From Pantoea sp. Aalb (GTDB lineage Bacteria; Pseudomonadota; Gammaproteobacteria; Enterobacterales; Enterobacteriaceae), in assembly GCF_009829985.1 (NCBI RefSeq), contig NZ_SZZU01000001.1, forward strand, positions 372,001 to 436,000: DNA of 64,000 nt, read 5' to 3'. Shown here in pieces: positions 1 to 8,792 of the stretch. The notes beneath the pieces are model-generated. The model had not been told where the DNA came from, did no database searches, and saw nothing but the letters and a program-made list of their open reading frames with translations. Position 1 is the first letter of the stretch, and each line of letters starts with the position of its first letter. The position numbers were made by a program, and so were the translations under genes.

Positions 1-77
1 AATTTTATGCCATTAATATTTAATAAAACATTATTTTACTCTATGAATAGATAATAACTTAAAAAAATAATATACAT

Positions 78-93
78 GCTTTTTATAAAAAGC
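78..93 (-). terminator. Possible tyrS terminator hairpin
   Basis: A short inverted repeat, GCTTTTT followed two bases later by AAAAAGC, lies about 21 bases past the tyrS stop codon. On the minus strand it can form a 6-7 bp stem with a very small loop. The run of A and T makes it only a modest terminator candidate. Positions 1-77 hold no gene I can recognise. Confidence 0.35.
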
Positions 94-113
94 CATTATA
101 TACTAAGTTAGTA

Positions 114-1403
114 TTAACCATTATTCCAATTAATTAAACAATATTGTTTTTTACCTAAACGAAATATAGTAAAACGATTAAAGAGTTTATCTTTTTCAGT
201 AAAACAATATTTTGGATTAGTATTTTTTTTACCATTGATTGATACCGCATTAGAAGCAATCATTTTACGTGCTTGACTACGTGATAATACCATTTTTGAA
301 AGTACTAAGGCTTTCTGCAAATCATCTCCTGGGATTAGAGTAATAGTAGGCATTCCATCTTGTGCTAATTCTTGTAGTTCAATTTGAGTCAGAACATCAA
401 TTTTCTCCGAAAATAGACTATCTGTAATACGTTTTGCTATAATAAAGCCGTATTCTCCATGTACAATACGTGTAACATGTTCAGCTAAAATGTGTTGTGC
501 ACGTGGTGTTTTATTACTATTTTTATCTTCTTCTTCTAAGATTTTTATCTCTTCAAGACTCATAAAAGTAAAGAACTTAAGAAAACGATATACATCTGAA
601 TCTGCAGTATTAATCCAAAATTGATAAAATTTATAAAAGCTAGTTTTATTTACATCTAACCAAATAGTATTACTTTCACTTTTTCCAAACTTAGTACCAT
701 CAGATTTTGTTATTAAGGGTAAGGTTAATCCCCAAGTAGGTTGTTTATATAGACGCCTTGTTAAATCGATGCCTGATATAATATTACCCCATTGATCAGT
801 TCCACCAATTTGTAAAATAACGTTATAACGTTTATTTAATTCGGCAAAATCATAACTTTGTAGAAGATTATAAGAGAATTCAGTAAAAGAAATACCTTGA
901 TCCTCTCTATTTAAACGTTGCTTAACCGATTCTCGATTAATCATTTGATTAATCGAGAAATGTTTACCAATATCACGTAGAAAAGTAAGTATATTTATAT
1001 TACTAAACCAATCGTAATTATTAACAATAATAGCACTATTAGTACCACAGTTAAAACTAAGAAAATTTAAAATTTGATGAGAAATTTTCTTTATCCACTT
1101 ATTAACGATTTCCTTACTATTAAGCTTACGTTCCACTGCTTTAAAACTAGGATCACCAATGAGACCAGTAGCTCCTCCTATTAATATGATAGGTTTATGT
1201 CCAGCATTTTGAAACCACTTGAGACAAATTAATGGAATCAAATGGCCTAAATGTAAGCTATCAGCAGTAGGATCAAAACCACAATAAAGTGTAATTGGTG
1301 ACTTTAAAAGTCGTTCTGCTAAACCTTTTTCATCCGTTAAATGATGAGAGGATATTAACCCTCTTTCTTTTAATGTTAGTATCAAGTTACTACCAATAGA
1401 CAT
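114..1403 (-). CDS. tyrS: Tyrosyl-tRNA synthetase
   Basis: Attaches tyrosine to tRNA-Tyr in the cytoplasm. The 429-residue product is almost collinear with E. coli TyrS. It shows the class I HIGH-like motif HLGHL near residue 50, the KMSKS-like motif KFGKS near residue 230, and a C-terminal S4-like RNA-binding domain ([19 protein letters not shown]). I chose the ATG at 1403, not the in-frame GTG four codons upstream, because GGAG sits six bases before this ATG and inside the longer reading, and because the E. coli protein starts at the matching residue. pdxH lies upstream on the same strand with a hairpin between them, as in the E. coli pdxH-tyrS order. pdxY, which follows tyrS in E. coli, is not seen. 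Confidence 0.97.
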   Translation of the reverse strand: MSIGSNLILTLKERGLISSHHLTDEKGLAERLLKSPITLYCGFDPTADSLHLGHLIPLICLKWFQNAGHKPIILIGGATGLIGDPSFKAVERKLNSKEIVNKWIKKISHQILNFLSFNCGTNSAIIVNNYDWFSNINILTFLRDIGKHFSINQMINRESVKQRLNREDQGISFTEFSYNLLQSYDFAELNKRYNVILQIGGTDQWGNIISGIDLTRRLYKQPTWGLTLPLITKSDGTKFGKSESNTIWLDVNKTSFYKFYQFWINTADSDVYRFLKFFTFMSLEEIKILEEEDKNSNKTPRAQHILAEHVTRIVHGEYGFIIAKRITDSLFSEKIDVLTQIELQELAQDGMPTITLIPGDDLQKALVLSKMVLSRSQARKMIASNAVSINGKKNTNPKYCFTEKDKLFNRFTIFRLGKKQYCLINWNNG

Positions 1404-1493
1404 TAATGACTCCACGTTTATAAAAGCTATTATTGAAAATAATCTAATAATATATCTCTATAATAAAACTCATAAATTACATATTTTATAAAA

Positions 1494-1528
1494 ATCATAT
1501 GAAACTCATAACATGAGTCTCATATGAT
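1494..1528. repeat. 16-bp inverted repeat between pdxH and tyrS
   Basis: Arms at 1494-1509 and 1513-1528 pair over 16 bp with one mismatch that becomes a G-U wobble on one strand; the loop is AAC. It lies in the 148-base spacer between the pdxH stop and the tyrS start, both on the minus strand. It may end pdxH transcripts or act as a processing site. No T-run follows on the minus strand, so the terminator reading is uncertain. Confidence 0.6.
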
Positions 1529-1551
1529 AATGGTTATATAATAATTATATT

Positions 1552-2208
1552 TTATGGAGATAATCTATTAATCATCCAATTATTATTTTTAATCTGATAG
1601 ATAAAACGATCATGTAATCGATATTCTCCACCTTGCCAAAATTCTATAGTGTAATATTTAACACGAAATCCACCCCAAAAATCTGGTAAAGGTACTTTAC
1701 CAGGTTGAAATTTTTTTTTGAATTCAAAAAATCTTTTTTCTAAAATTTTACGTGTAGGGATATTAGTTGACTGCTTTGATACCCATGCACCAACTTGGCT
1801 TTCATATGGACGACTATGAAAATATTTTAATACTTCTAGTGAAGATAACTTTTCTACTTTACCAAGCAACATAACTTGACGTTCTAATAAATGCCAAAAA
1901 AAATGTAATGAAACTTTTGGATTATTTAATAATTGTAAAGATTTACGACTACCAAGATTAGTATAAAATACCATACCATTTTCATCATATTGTTTTAAAA
2001 GTACAGTTCTCTGATATGGTTGACCATTGTTATTAACTGTTGCTACTGTCATTGCAGTAGGATCTGGTAATTGTGCTGCACAAGCTTGCTGCAACCATGT
2101 ATTAAATAAAACTAAGGGATTACTAGGTAAATCTTTACTGCTTAATCCACCACGAGTGTATTCACGTCTTAGATAGGCAATGTCTTGTAATTTATTACAG
2201 TTACTCAT
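1552..2208 (-). CDS. pdxH: Pyridoxine/pyridoxamine 5'-phosphate oxidase
   Basis: FMN-dependent last step of pyridoxal 5'-phosphate (vitamin B6) synthesis and salvage. The 218-residue product has the same length as E. coli PdxH. It keeps the N-terminal [10 protein letters not shown] segment, the FMN-binding stretch around [20 protein letters not shown], the GAWVSKQS motif and the C-terminal [12 protein letters not shown] and NRLSP signature. The ATG at 2208 is preferred over an in-frame TTG four codons upstream because the family starts there. In E. coli mliC and anmK lie between pdxH and slyB; here only a 250-base divergent spacer remains. Retention of this gene fits a symbiont that makes its own B6 cofactor or supplies it to a host; the rest of the pathway is outside the window. 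Confidence 0.96.
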   Translation of the reverse strand: MSNCNKLQDIAYLRREYTRGGLSSKDLPSNPLVLFNTWLQQACAAQLPDPTAMTVATVNNNGQPYQRTVLLKQYDENGMVFYTNLGSRKSLQLLNNPKVSLHFFWHLLERQVMLLGKVEKLSSLEVLKYFHSRPYESQVGAWVSKQSTNIPTRKILEKRFFEFKKKFQPGKVPLPDFWGGFRVKYYTIEFWQGGEYRLHDRFIYQIKNNNWMINRLSP

Positions 2209-2461
2209 ATTAATTCTCAAATTAATTATTTAAAAATCTTTTAAGTATTTATACTTTATTTTATAATATACTCTTTAAATATTTAATGTTTAATTAAGTA
2301 AAATTCTAGCTAGTAAAAATATCATTAATTATCCTATCTTATTTAGTATGTCACTTGGATTTATAGTAAATTATTGCTAATATTTTATTATAGAAATATT
2401 TTTTATATTTTTTATAAAACAAAATTTAATAATAGTATATTTTGTTATGAAGGATATTTTT

Positions 2462-2929
2462 ATGATTAATAGATTTCTAATATTAATATTTCTTAGTTTA
2501 ATGTTATCCAGTTGTGCTAATAATGATAATACATCTGGAGATGTTTATAGTGCTAGAGAAACTAAAAAAATACAAAATGTTTCCTATGGAACTTTAATAT
2601 CGATCCGTCCTATTAAAATTCAAGATAAAAATAATAATGAAATCATTGGAACAATCAGTGGTGCTATAGTTGGTGGTTTCCTAGGTAATACTATAGGAGG
2701 GGGTACTGGTCGTAATTTAGCAACTGCCGGTGGTATAGTATTAGGAGGAGTAGCTGGAAAGGGCATACAAGATACTATTAATCAATCTAATGGAGTAGAG
2801 TTAGAAATTCATCAAGATAATGGCCATACTATAGTCGTAGTACAGAAACAAAATACTACTCGTTATTCAGTCGGTCAGCGTGTTATGATTGTATCATATG
2901 GAAAACAAGTGACTATATCGCCACGTTAA
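2462..2929 (+). CDS. slyB: Outer-membrane lipoprotein SlyB
   Basis: Glycine-zipper outer-membrane lipoprotein. In E. coli it is part of the PhoP regulon and is linked to stabilising outer-membrane proteins under envelope stress. The 155-residue product equals E. coli SlyB in length. A signal peptide ends in the lipobox LSSC with Cys18 as lipidation site. A glycine-rich zipper (IVGGFLGNTIGGGTGRNLA) lies near residues 75-95, and the C-terminus ends QVTISPR. I chose the ATG at 2462 over an upstream in-frame ATG at 2447, because AAGGAT sits before it and the family starts there. It needs the Lol system, which is encoded in this window. slyA, its divergent neighbour in E. coli, is absent. Confidence 0.94.
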   Translation: MINRFLILIFLSLMLSSCANNDNTSGDVYSARETKKIQNVSYGTLISIRPIKIQDKNNNEIIGTISGAIVGGFLGNTIGGGTGRNLATAGGIVLGGVAGKGIQDTINQSNGVELEIHQDNGHTIVVVQKQNTTRYSVGQRVMIVSYGKQVTISPR

Positions 2930-3136
2930 AATCAATTATAAGTTAAGTCATAAACCTTTTTATTATTATTAATAATACTTAAATCAATATGATCATCGTA
3001 ATTAACGTAGTATTTATATATTTTAAATATAAATATTAAGTATAAAAAAGATAATATATAGTATGAGATTATATCATTAACACTAATAATATATAATATA
3101 TATAATACCATGAGTTTTATTTATATATATTTATAA

Positions 3137-3469
3137 TTATTTTAATGTTTTATATTTTTGAGCTGTTTGTTTAATTAATAGCTGTAATTCACCTTCATAA
3201 AACATTTCTAGAATAATATCACAACCACCTACTAATTGACCATCAATCCATAGTTGTGGAAATGTAGGCCAATTAGCATACTTTGGTAAAGTAGCTCGGA
3301 TATCAGGATATTGTAAAATATCTATATAAGAAAAATGTTCACCACAAGCAGAAATAGCTTTTGCGGCTTTTGCAGAAAAACCACAACTTGGTAAATTTGG
3401 CGAACCCTTCATGTATAAAAGAATAGGATTCTCAGCTATTTGACGTTCAATGTTCTCAATAACACTCAT
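3137..3469 (-). CDS. grxD: Monothiol glutaredoxin GrxD (Grx4)
   Basis: Cytoplasmic monothiol glutaredoxin that binds or passes on [2Fe-2S] clusters, often with BolA-type partners. The 110-residue product carries the defining CGFS motif with Cys29, the PILLYMKGSP segment before it, the WPTFPQLW cis-proline region and the GGCDI motif after it. It is slightly shorter at the C-terminus than the 115-residue E. coli protein. It reads minus, convergent with slyB and divergent from mepH, in the E. coli order grxD-mepH. It works naturally with the Suf machinery encoded 5 kb further on. Confidence 0.96.
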   Translation of the reverse strand: MSVIENIERQIAENPILLYMKGSPNLPSCGFSAKAAKAISACGEHFSYIDILQYPDIRATLPKYANWPTFPQLWIDGQLVGGCDIILEMFYEGELQLLIKQTAQKYKTLK

Positions 3470-3811
3470 TATATTAATATATCCTTATTTTTTTAATTAA
3501 ATAATTATTAATATTTTTATTAATTTTTATTTTTTTGTTTATAATTCTTAATATTAAGAATATTTTTCTAATACTATTTTACTTATTTTATATAAAAAAT
3601 ATAATATATGTTTATAACCTTAAAAAGATAATAACTATTAAATATTTTTGATATATGAAATTAACTCAATATCATTAAATTAGATAGAAAAAGTTTTTAA
3701 AAATTTTAAAAACTATTTTTTTATAAAAATATATTATGCTATAATAAAATTTTTTAACACTAAGTATAGTTTAATTCTTAATTCTTAATTCTTAATTCTT
3801 AATTTACTGAT
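3470..3811. other. Divergent spacer between grxD and mepH
   Basis: 342 bases without a recognisable gene. It must hold the promoters of grxD (minus) and mepH (plus), but no clear consensus stands out from the AT background. Two details are visible: a loop-free 18-base palindrome at 3544-3561 (ATTCTTAAT mirrored) and a TTAATTC tandem repeat just before the mepH start. Confidence 0.6.
3771..3803. repeat. TTAATTC heptamer tandem repeat
   Basis: About four and a half copies of the 7-base unit TTAATTC run directly up to the mepH start, ending roughly nine bases before the ATG. The repeat occupies the place where a ribosome binding site is expected, and no good Shine-Dalgarno sequence is visible there. 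Confidence 0.8.
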
Positions 3812-4477
3812 ATGATGCGTTTATTTATTATATTTTTTATATTATTAACTCAATTATTTTTTAATATAACTACAGCTTCTTCAACAAAACTAATTAATGT
3901 TAGTCTAAATAAAACTGCTAAAAAAAATATTCATCAATATCAACACCATAAACATCAATTTATTAAAAATAGAATAAAAAAATACTATCTATTAAATCTT
4001 AATAAGATCAAACTAAAAAAACAAAAGAAAATACACATTAAAAAAATCAATAATTCACATTACCGACGATATCAAAAAGTACGTAAAATTATACTGAATA
4101 AATTAATGCAACAACTTGGAAAACCATACCAATGGGGAGGTAATTCTCCAAATACAGGGTTTGATTGTAGCGGCCTTATATGGTATGTTTATAAAGATTT
4201 AGTAAAATATAAATTTCCTCGTACTGCTAATGCCATGTATCACATACATAATGCTACACCAATAAAACGTAATTTACTACAAAAAGGTGATTTGGTTTTT
4301 TTTCGAATAAAAACTTATAGAGCAGCAGATCATGTTGGAGTATACTTAGGTCATGGAAAATTTATACAATCACCAAGAACAGGCAAAGATATTAGAATTA
4401 ATATATTAAACAATAATTATTGGCAAAAACATTACATTGGTGCTCGTCGCATGATAACTATCAAGACAGTGCGTTAA
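3812..4477 (+). CDS. mepH: NlpC/P60 murein endopeptidase, MepH-like
   Basis: Probable murein DD-endopeptidase that cuts peptide cross-links so the cell wall can grow. The 221-residue product has an N-terminal hydrophobic signal segment (about residues 2-23). Residues 25-95 are rich in Lys and His. The C-terminal NlpC/P60 domain has catalytic Cys119 in FDCSGL and His174 in ADHVGVY; the usual third position reads Gln in FIQSP. It is shorter than the roughly 270-residue E. coli MepH, with the linker reduced. The position next to grxD matches mepH (ydhO) of E. coli. The start is either of two adjacent ATG codons. No clear ribosome binding site is visible because the heptamer repeat fills that place. 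Confidence 0.85.
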   Translation: MMRLFIIFFILLTQLFFNITTASSTKLINVSLNKTAKKNIHQYQHHKHQFIKNRIKKYYLLNLNKIKLKKQKKIHIKKINNSHYRRYQKVRKIILNKLMQQLGKPYQWGGNSPNTGFDCSGLIWYVYKDLVKYKFPRTANAMYHIHNATPIKRNLLQKGDLVFFRIKTYRAADHVGVYLGHGKFIQSPRTGKDIRINILNNNYWQKHYIGARRMITIKTVR

Positions 4478-4607
4478 TTTTATTTTATTTTTACATAGAG
4501 TTCATGTAGTTAATTTATTCAAATGATTTGAAATCATAATTATATAATTTTCATGTTTATTTTTTTATTTCGAAAAAAACTTATTTCTAATTAAAAGTAT
4601 TAAACTT

Positions 4608-5219
4608 TTATTCATTAGGAGATAATATACGTTCTACAGTTGTGACAATTGCTTGCATGTATAAATCAATTTCAATATTTACTTTATGTCCGATATTCTT
4701 TTTCCCTATTGTAGTCCGTTTTAGTGTTTCTGGAACTAAATATACACAGAACTGATTTTCGATAACATTACCTACTGTTAAACTAATTCCATCAATTCCA
4801 ATAAAACTTTTATGAAAAATAAATTTAATTTTTTCTATGTCAGATAATTCAAACCATATTTTATAGTTATTTTCTAAAGTAATTATTTTATAAATTTGAG
4901 CAGTGGTAATAATATGCCCAGTCATTAAATGACCTCCTATTTCATCGCCAAGCTTTGCGGCTCTTTCAATATTAACTATATCACCAACTTTTAATTCACC
5001 TAAATTAGTAATTTCTAATGTTTCCTGCATTAAATCAAAACTAATATAGTTATTTTTAATTGCAGTAACAGTTAAACAACAACCGTTATGTGCTACTGAA
5101 GCTCCTAGTCTTAAATTTAGCAACAATTCTTCAGGTAATTGAATTACATGAGTGCGAAAATTCTTTTTTTCTTTAATTGCAATAATTTCTGCCATGCACT
5201 GTATAATTCCAGTAAACAT
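4608..5219 (-). CDS. ribE: Riboflavin synthase alpha chain
   Basis: Converts two 6,7-dimethyl-8-ribityllumazine molecules into riboflavin and a pyrimidine, the last step of vitamin B2 synthesis. The 203-residue product shows the two tandem lumazine-binding half domains. The first begins MFTGIIQ and carries GCCLTV near residue 47; the second repeats the pattern with GIDGISLTVG near residue 145. The linking GGHLMTGH motif is present. It is close to the 213-residue E. coli protein (ribE, also called ribC). It reads minus, convergent with mepH and divergent from mdtK, as in E. coli, where cfa lies next door; cfa is missing here. The E. coli FMN riboswitch controls ribB, and none is seen here. Confidence 0.96.
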   Translation of the reverse strand: MFTGIIQCMAEIIAIKEKKNFRTHVIQLPEELLLNLRLGASVAHNGCCLTVTAIKNNYISFDLMQETLEITNLGELKVGDIVNIERAAKLGDEIGGHLMTGHIITTAQIYKIITLENNYKIWFELSDIEKIKFIFHKSFIGIDGISLTVGNVIENQFCVYLVPETLKRTTIGKKNIGHKVNIEIDLYMQAIVTTVERILSPNE

Positions 5220-5433
5220 AGTTTTACTTTTTCTCCTAAATAAAGCAGTTTGTGGATTTTATGCTAACTATTTATATGAAATATAAAATTCATGAAAAAT
5301 TAGATTTTACACTTTCAGCTTAAATAAATTATTATAATGAGATTTAATATTTCTTTAAACTAACTACTAGAATACTTATAAATTCTATGCAAATATCTTT
5401 CATGGAATTTATATGTTAATTAATAGGCATTCA

Positions 5434-6807
5434 ATGCAAAAGTATTTAAAGGAAGCTCATCAACTCGTAGTACTGGCAATCCCTGTTATTCTTGCTCAAG
5501 TAGCTCAAACTATAATGGGATTTGTAGATACTATTATGGCTGGTCAAGTTAGTGCTATAGATATGGCTGCTGTTGCTATAGGTACTTCTATTTGGCTTCC
5601 TATTATTTTATTTGGGCATGGTTTATTATTTGCTTTAACTCCAATTATTGCACAGCTTAATGGGTTAGGTAAATATAAATATATTGCAGAACAAGTACGT
5701 CAGGGTTATTGGCTAGCTTTTGGAGTAGCTATATTTATTATGTTAGTATTATGGAATGCTGGTTATCTTATTTATAATATTCATGATATTAATTTACAAT
5801 TAGCATTAAAATCGAAAAATTATTTGCATGCACTTTTATGGGGTACACCTGGATATTTGTTTTTTCAAGTAGCGCGTAACCAATGTGATGGTTTATCACA
5901 AACTAAACCAGCAATGTTACTTAGTTTTCTTGGACTTTTAGTAAATATTTTACTTAATTATATCTTCATCTACGGTTATTTTGGTCTACCTCCTTTAGGT
6001 GGAGTAGGTTGTGGTATAGCAACAGCCTCAGTATATTGGCTTATGTTTTTTGTGATACGTTTCTGGATTAGAAATATGCCATATATGCGATATATATGTA
6101 TGACAACTTATTGGTCGCCACCATCCCGTATAATTTTAATAAAATTATTTTTATTAGGTTTGCCAATAGCATTATCTTTTTTCTTTGAAGTGATGTTATT
6201 TACTATAGTCGCCTTACTAGTTTCTCCTTTAGGGATTGTAAAAGTAGCTGGTCATCAAATAGCACTTAATTTTAGTTCTATAATGTTTGTTTTACCACTT
6301 TCTCTTAGTGTTGCTACTACTATTCGAGTTGGTTATCGTTTAGGACAATGTTCAACAGAAAAAGCACGTATTGCTGCATGGACAGCTCAAATAATCGGTA
6401 TCAGTATGGCAGCTATTATTGCTATTTTTACATTTAACTTTCGTTATAAAATAGCTGCACTTTATACTAATAATCCCGAAGTTATTAAATTAGCAGCACA
6501 ATTAATGCTATTATCAGCTATTTATCAATTTTCAGATTCTATTCAAGTGATAGGTAGTGGTATATTGAGAGGATATAAAGATACTCGAACTACTTTTTAT
6601 ATTACATTTATAGCTTATTGGTTATTAGGTTTTCCAATAGGTTATATACTAGCACTTACTAATTGGATAATTCCGCAAATGGGACCTATAGGATTTTGGT
6701 TTGGTTTTATAGTAGGATTAACAGCAGCAGCGACAATGATGCTTTGGCGTATTTACTATTTACAACATTTACCAACTAAAGTAATTTTAGAAAATGCTCA
6801 ACATTAA
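5434..6807 (+). CDS. mdtK: MATE-family multidrug efflux transporter
   Basis: Inner-membrane cation-coupled exporter of the NorM/MATE family. The 457-residue product has about twelve hydrophobic segments and equals E. coli MdtK in length from the ATG at 5434. It opens [10 protein letters not shown] and keeps conserved stretches such as [29 protein letters not shown] and [10 protein letters not shown]. An in-frame ATG seven codons upstream (5413) is possible. I prefer 5434 because the family starts there. The position after ribE matches E. coli. Keeping a drug exporter in a reduced genome suggests it exports a metabolite or host compound; the substrate cannot be read from sequence. Confidence 0.95.
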   Translation: MQKYLKEAHQLVVLAIPVILAQVAQTIMGFVDTIMAGQVSAIDMAAVAIGTSIWLPIILFGHGLLFALTPIIAQLNGLGKYKYIAEQVRQGYWLAFGVAIFIMLVLWNAGYLIYNIHDINLQLALKSKNYLHALLWGTPGYLFFQVARNQCDGLSQTKPAMLLSFLGLLVNILLNYIFIYGYFGLPPLGGVGCGIATASVYWLMFFVIRFWIRNMPYMRYICMTTYWSPPSRIILIKLFLLGLPIALSFFFEVMLFTIVALLVSPLGIVKVAGHQIALNFSSIMFVLPLSLSVATTIRVGYRLGQCSTEKARIAAWTAQIIGISMAAIIAIFTFNFRYKIAALYTNNPEVIKLAAQLMLLSAIYQFSDSIQVIGSGILRGYKDTRTTFYITFIAYWLLGFPIGYILALTNWIIPQMGPIGFWFGFIVGLTAAATMMLWRIYYLQHLPTKVILENAQH

Positions 6808-6896
6808 GATTTTAAATAAAATATGTATTGCTAGATAAAAATTAAATAAATTTAACCTAATATATTCTTTGCAAATAAATTATTTCCATGTTGTTG

Positions 6897-6915
6897 CAAC
6901 TATTCATGATAGTTG
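6897..6915 (+). terminator. Weak hairpin after mdtK
   Basis: CAACTAT and ATAGTTG pair around a five-base loop, 90 bases after the mdtK stop. A second AT-rich inverted repeat follows directly. No T-run follows, so this is only a weak candidate for the mdtK transcript end. Confidence 0.3.
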
Positions 6916-7004
6916 TTACTATATATCATAGTGATATATTTTATATATAAAATTATTATTATTTTAATTACTTATTTTATATAATTTTTGCTTTAATATT
7001 TAAA

Positions 7005-7078
7005 GCGTTCTTAGCTCAGTTGGCTAGAGCACCACCTTGACATGGTGGAGGTCAATGGTTCAATTCCATTAGAACGCA
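7005..7078 (+). tRNA. valV: tRNA-Val (anticodon GAC)
   Basis: The acceptor arms GCGTTCT and AGAACGC pair over seven bases. The D-arm motif TAGCTCAGTTGGCTAGAGC, the anticodon loop TTGACAT with anticodon GAC at 7039-7041, and the T-loop GGTTCAATTCC are all present. The discriminator is A at 7078 and the CCA end is not encoded, so it must be added by a nucleotidyltransferase. The position after mdtK corresponds to the E. coli valV-valW pair; only one copy is left here. It reads GUC and GUU codons. Confidence 0.97.
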
Positions 7079-7448
7079 TTTTAAAATATTTAAGTTTATA
7101 TATAATTTTATCTATACATTAATTTTTAGTTAATTACCATTAATGTAATATAAATATTTTTTAAAGTAGTATTTTTTTATTATGTAAGTAAAGATGATAT
7201 TTTTATCTTATTGTTATTTATTTATTTAAGTAAGGGGTTTTTAGTCTTAATGATAAGAATCTCAATTATTAAATATTTATATCAAAAGATAATTTTTTTA
7301 AACTAAGTAAGTAATAATTATATTTTATTATATATAATAAAATTATACTATTATTAATATAAATTAATTTTCAGATCCAATTTAAACAATCATTTATTAA
7401 TTATGTGTTATGATTAATTATTACAATCCTATGTTCTAAAGATAAATA

Positions 7449-7494
<46 letters not shown>

Positions 7495-7779
7495 TCATAT
7501 TATACATATAATTGTATTACTAATATACAATAAATAATTTTAAATATTTTTATTTTTAATAGGTTTTTAAGATTTATCAATCTAGTAATTAATTTGATGA
7601 TTATTTAATATTTATTAAAAGATCATCATTATTTTTTTAAAAAAAATAATTAAGTTAATATGGTTAAATATTAATTTTTAAATTAAATAATATATTTAAT
7701 TTTTAATTATTTTTTTTGACTATGCATTAAAAAGAAATTCAATGTTTTTTTAAATAATACTTAATTTTAAAAATTTTAT

Positions 7780-7835
7780 GTAATACTTGTAACGTTATAT
7801 AAATGTGAATTAACTTAATCTCGAGGATATGAAAA
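7780..7835 (+). promoter_or_regulatory. lpp promoter -10 region and 5' leader
   Basis: An extended -10 element, TG-T-AATACT, at 7779-7787 is followed by TGTAACGTTATAT, then AATTAACTTAATCTCGAGGA before the lpp start. This closely resembles the E. coli lpp promoter and leader as I remember them (TATACTTGTAACGCTAC and AACTCAATCTAGAGGG), including the ribosome binding site GAGGA. The -35 region is not obvious. Such conservation in non-coding DNA of a decayed genome points to selection for high lpp expression. Confidence 0.75.
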
Positions 7836-8075
7836 ATGAATTTCAATAAATCCGTAATAGGTGCTATGATCATAAGTTCAATTTTATTAAGCGGTTGCTC
7901 AAAAAGTGCTAAACTTGTAGATCAATTATCTTCAAATGTTCAAACTTTACACGCTAAGGTTGATGAATTAAGTAACGATGTAAGCGCAATGCGTGCTGAA
8001 CTCCAGTCGACTAAAAATGATGCATCGCGTGCTAATCAACGCTTAGATAATCAAACTCATCTTTATCGTAAATAG
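7836..8075 (+). CDS. lpp: Major outer-membrane (Braun) lipoprotein Lpp
   Basis: The 79-residue product is the trimeric coiled-coil lipoprotein that ties the outer membrane to peptidoglycan. It has a signal peptide with lipobox LLSGC (Cys21), heptad repeats ([30 protein letters not shown]) and the C-terminal YRK. The terminal Lys is the residue linked to peptidoglycan. Length matches the 78-residue E. coli protein. It is followed by a strong terminator. ldtE (ynhG), the next gene in E. coli, is absent. Its survival implies a covalently anchored outer membrane, if a suitable L,D-transpeptidase is encoded elsewhere. Confidence 0.97.
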   Translation: MNFNKSVIGAMIISSILLSGCSKSAKLVDQLSSNVQTLHAKVDELSNDVSAMRAELQSTKNDASRANQRLDNQTHLYRK

Positions 8076-8087
8076 TTTTTTAATACC

Positions 8088-8114
8088 AAAAATGGCGCCT
8101 ATGGCGCTATTTTT
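8088..8114 (+). terminator. lpp intrinsic terminator
   Basis: AAAAATGGCGCC and GGCGCTATTTTT form a 12-bp stem with one G-U wobble and a TAT loop, ending in a T-run, 13 bases after the lpp stop. The GC-rich core stands out strongly in this AT-rich region and matches the kind of terminator found after E. coli lpp. Confidence 0.9.
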
Positions 8115-8347
8115 ATATTATGTTAATAACATTAACAATGATCTAATCTTTTATCTATCTAATACTACATTATTATATTTTAAATGAAATTTAAAATAAA
8201 TACAAAATATTCAATACAATTTATTATAATAATAATATAAATATTAATTAACATAATAAAAATTAAATTTTAAATTATTTTAAGATATAATTAAAACAAT
8301 TAGTATCATTAAGCTTTTAATACTAAATATATAGATTTTCTTGAATT

Positions 8348-8773
8348 TTAATAATGTAAGAGGATATTTTGTGCATGATAACGAATTGTACGAATCATTG
8401 CTTCTAAACCTTGAGTACGTGAAGGAGTTAAAAATTGAGTTAATTTTAACTGATTAAAAAAATAATTGATATTTAAATCAATAATTTGCTTTACATTTAA
8501 TCCATTATATAAAATAAATACTAAAGCAATTAATCCTTTAACTATAGCTGTATCGCTATCACCCTCAAATTCAATTGATCCATTAGTTTGAAGAATCATT
8601 CTAATCCAAACTTGACTTTGGCATCCAGATACAAGATGTTCTTTATGATATAATGTTTTAGAGTATTCTGGTAATTTTTTACCTAATTCAATAATATAAA
8701 GATATTTTTCTTCCCAATTAGAACAACGGTTAAAATTATACAATATTTTTTTTATATCTGGTAATTTCACCAT
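8348..8773 (-). CDS. sufE: Cysteine desulfuration protein SufE
   Basis: Accepts persulfide sulfur from SufS and passes it to the SufBCD scaffold. The 141-residue product carries the active Cys51 in the motif SGCQSQVW, at the same residue number as in E. coli SufE, and the conserved EFEGDSDTAIVKGL and LTPSRTQGLEAM segments. It is the last gene of the minus-strand sufABCDSE operon, 19 bases after sufS. Together with SufS it forms the sulfur-donor pair. Confidence 0.96.
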   Translation of the reverse strand: MVKLPDIKKILYNFNRCSNWEEKYLYIIELGKKLPEYSKTLYHKEHLVSGCQSQVWIRMILQTNGSIEFEGDSDTAIVKGLIALVFILYNGLNVKQIIDLNINYFFNQLKLTQFLTPSRTQGLEAMIRTIRYHAQNILLHY

Positions 8774-8792
8774 CGATTAAATCCTAATATAT

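Noticed and set aside
1404..1415. Longer tyrS from an upstream GTG
   Set aside because: The Shine-Dalgarno GGAG lies inside this extension, and the family start aligns with the ATG at 1403.
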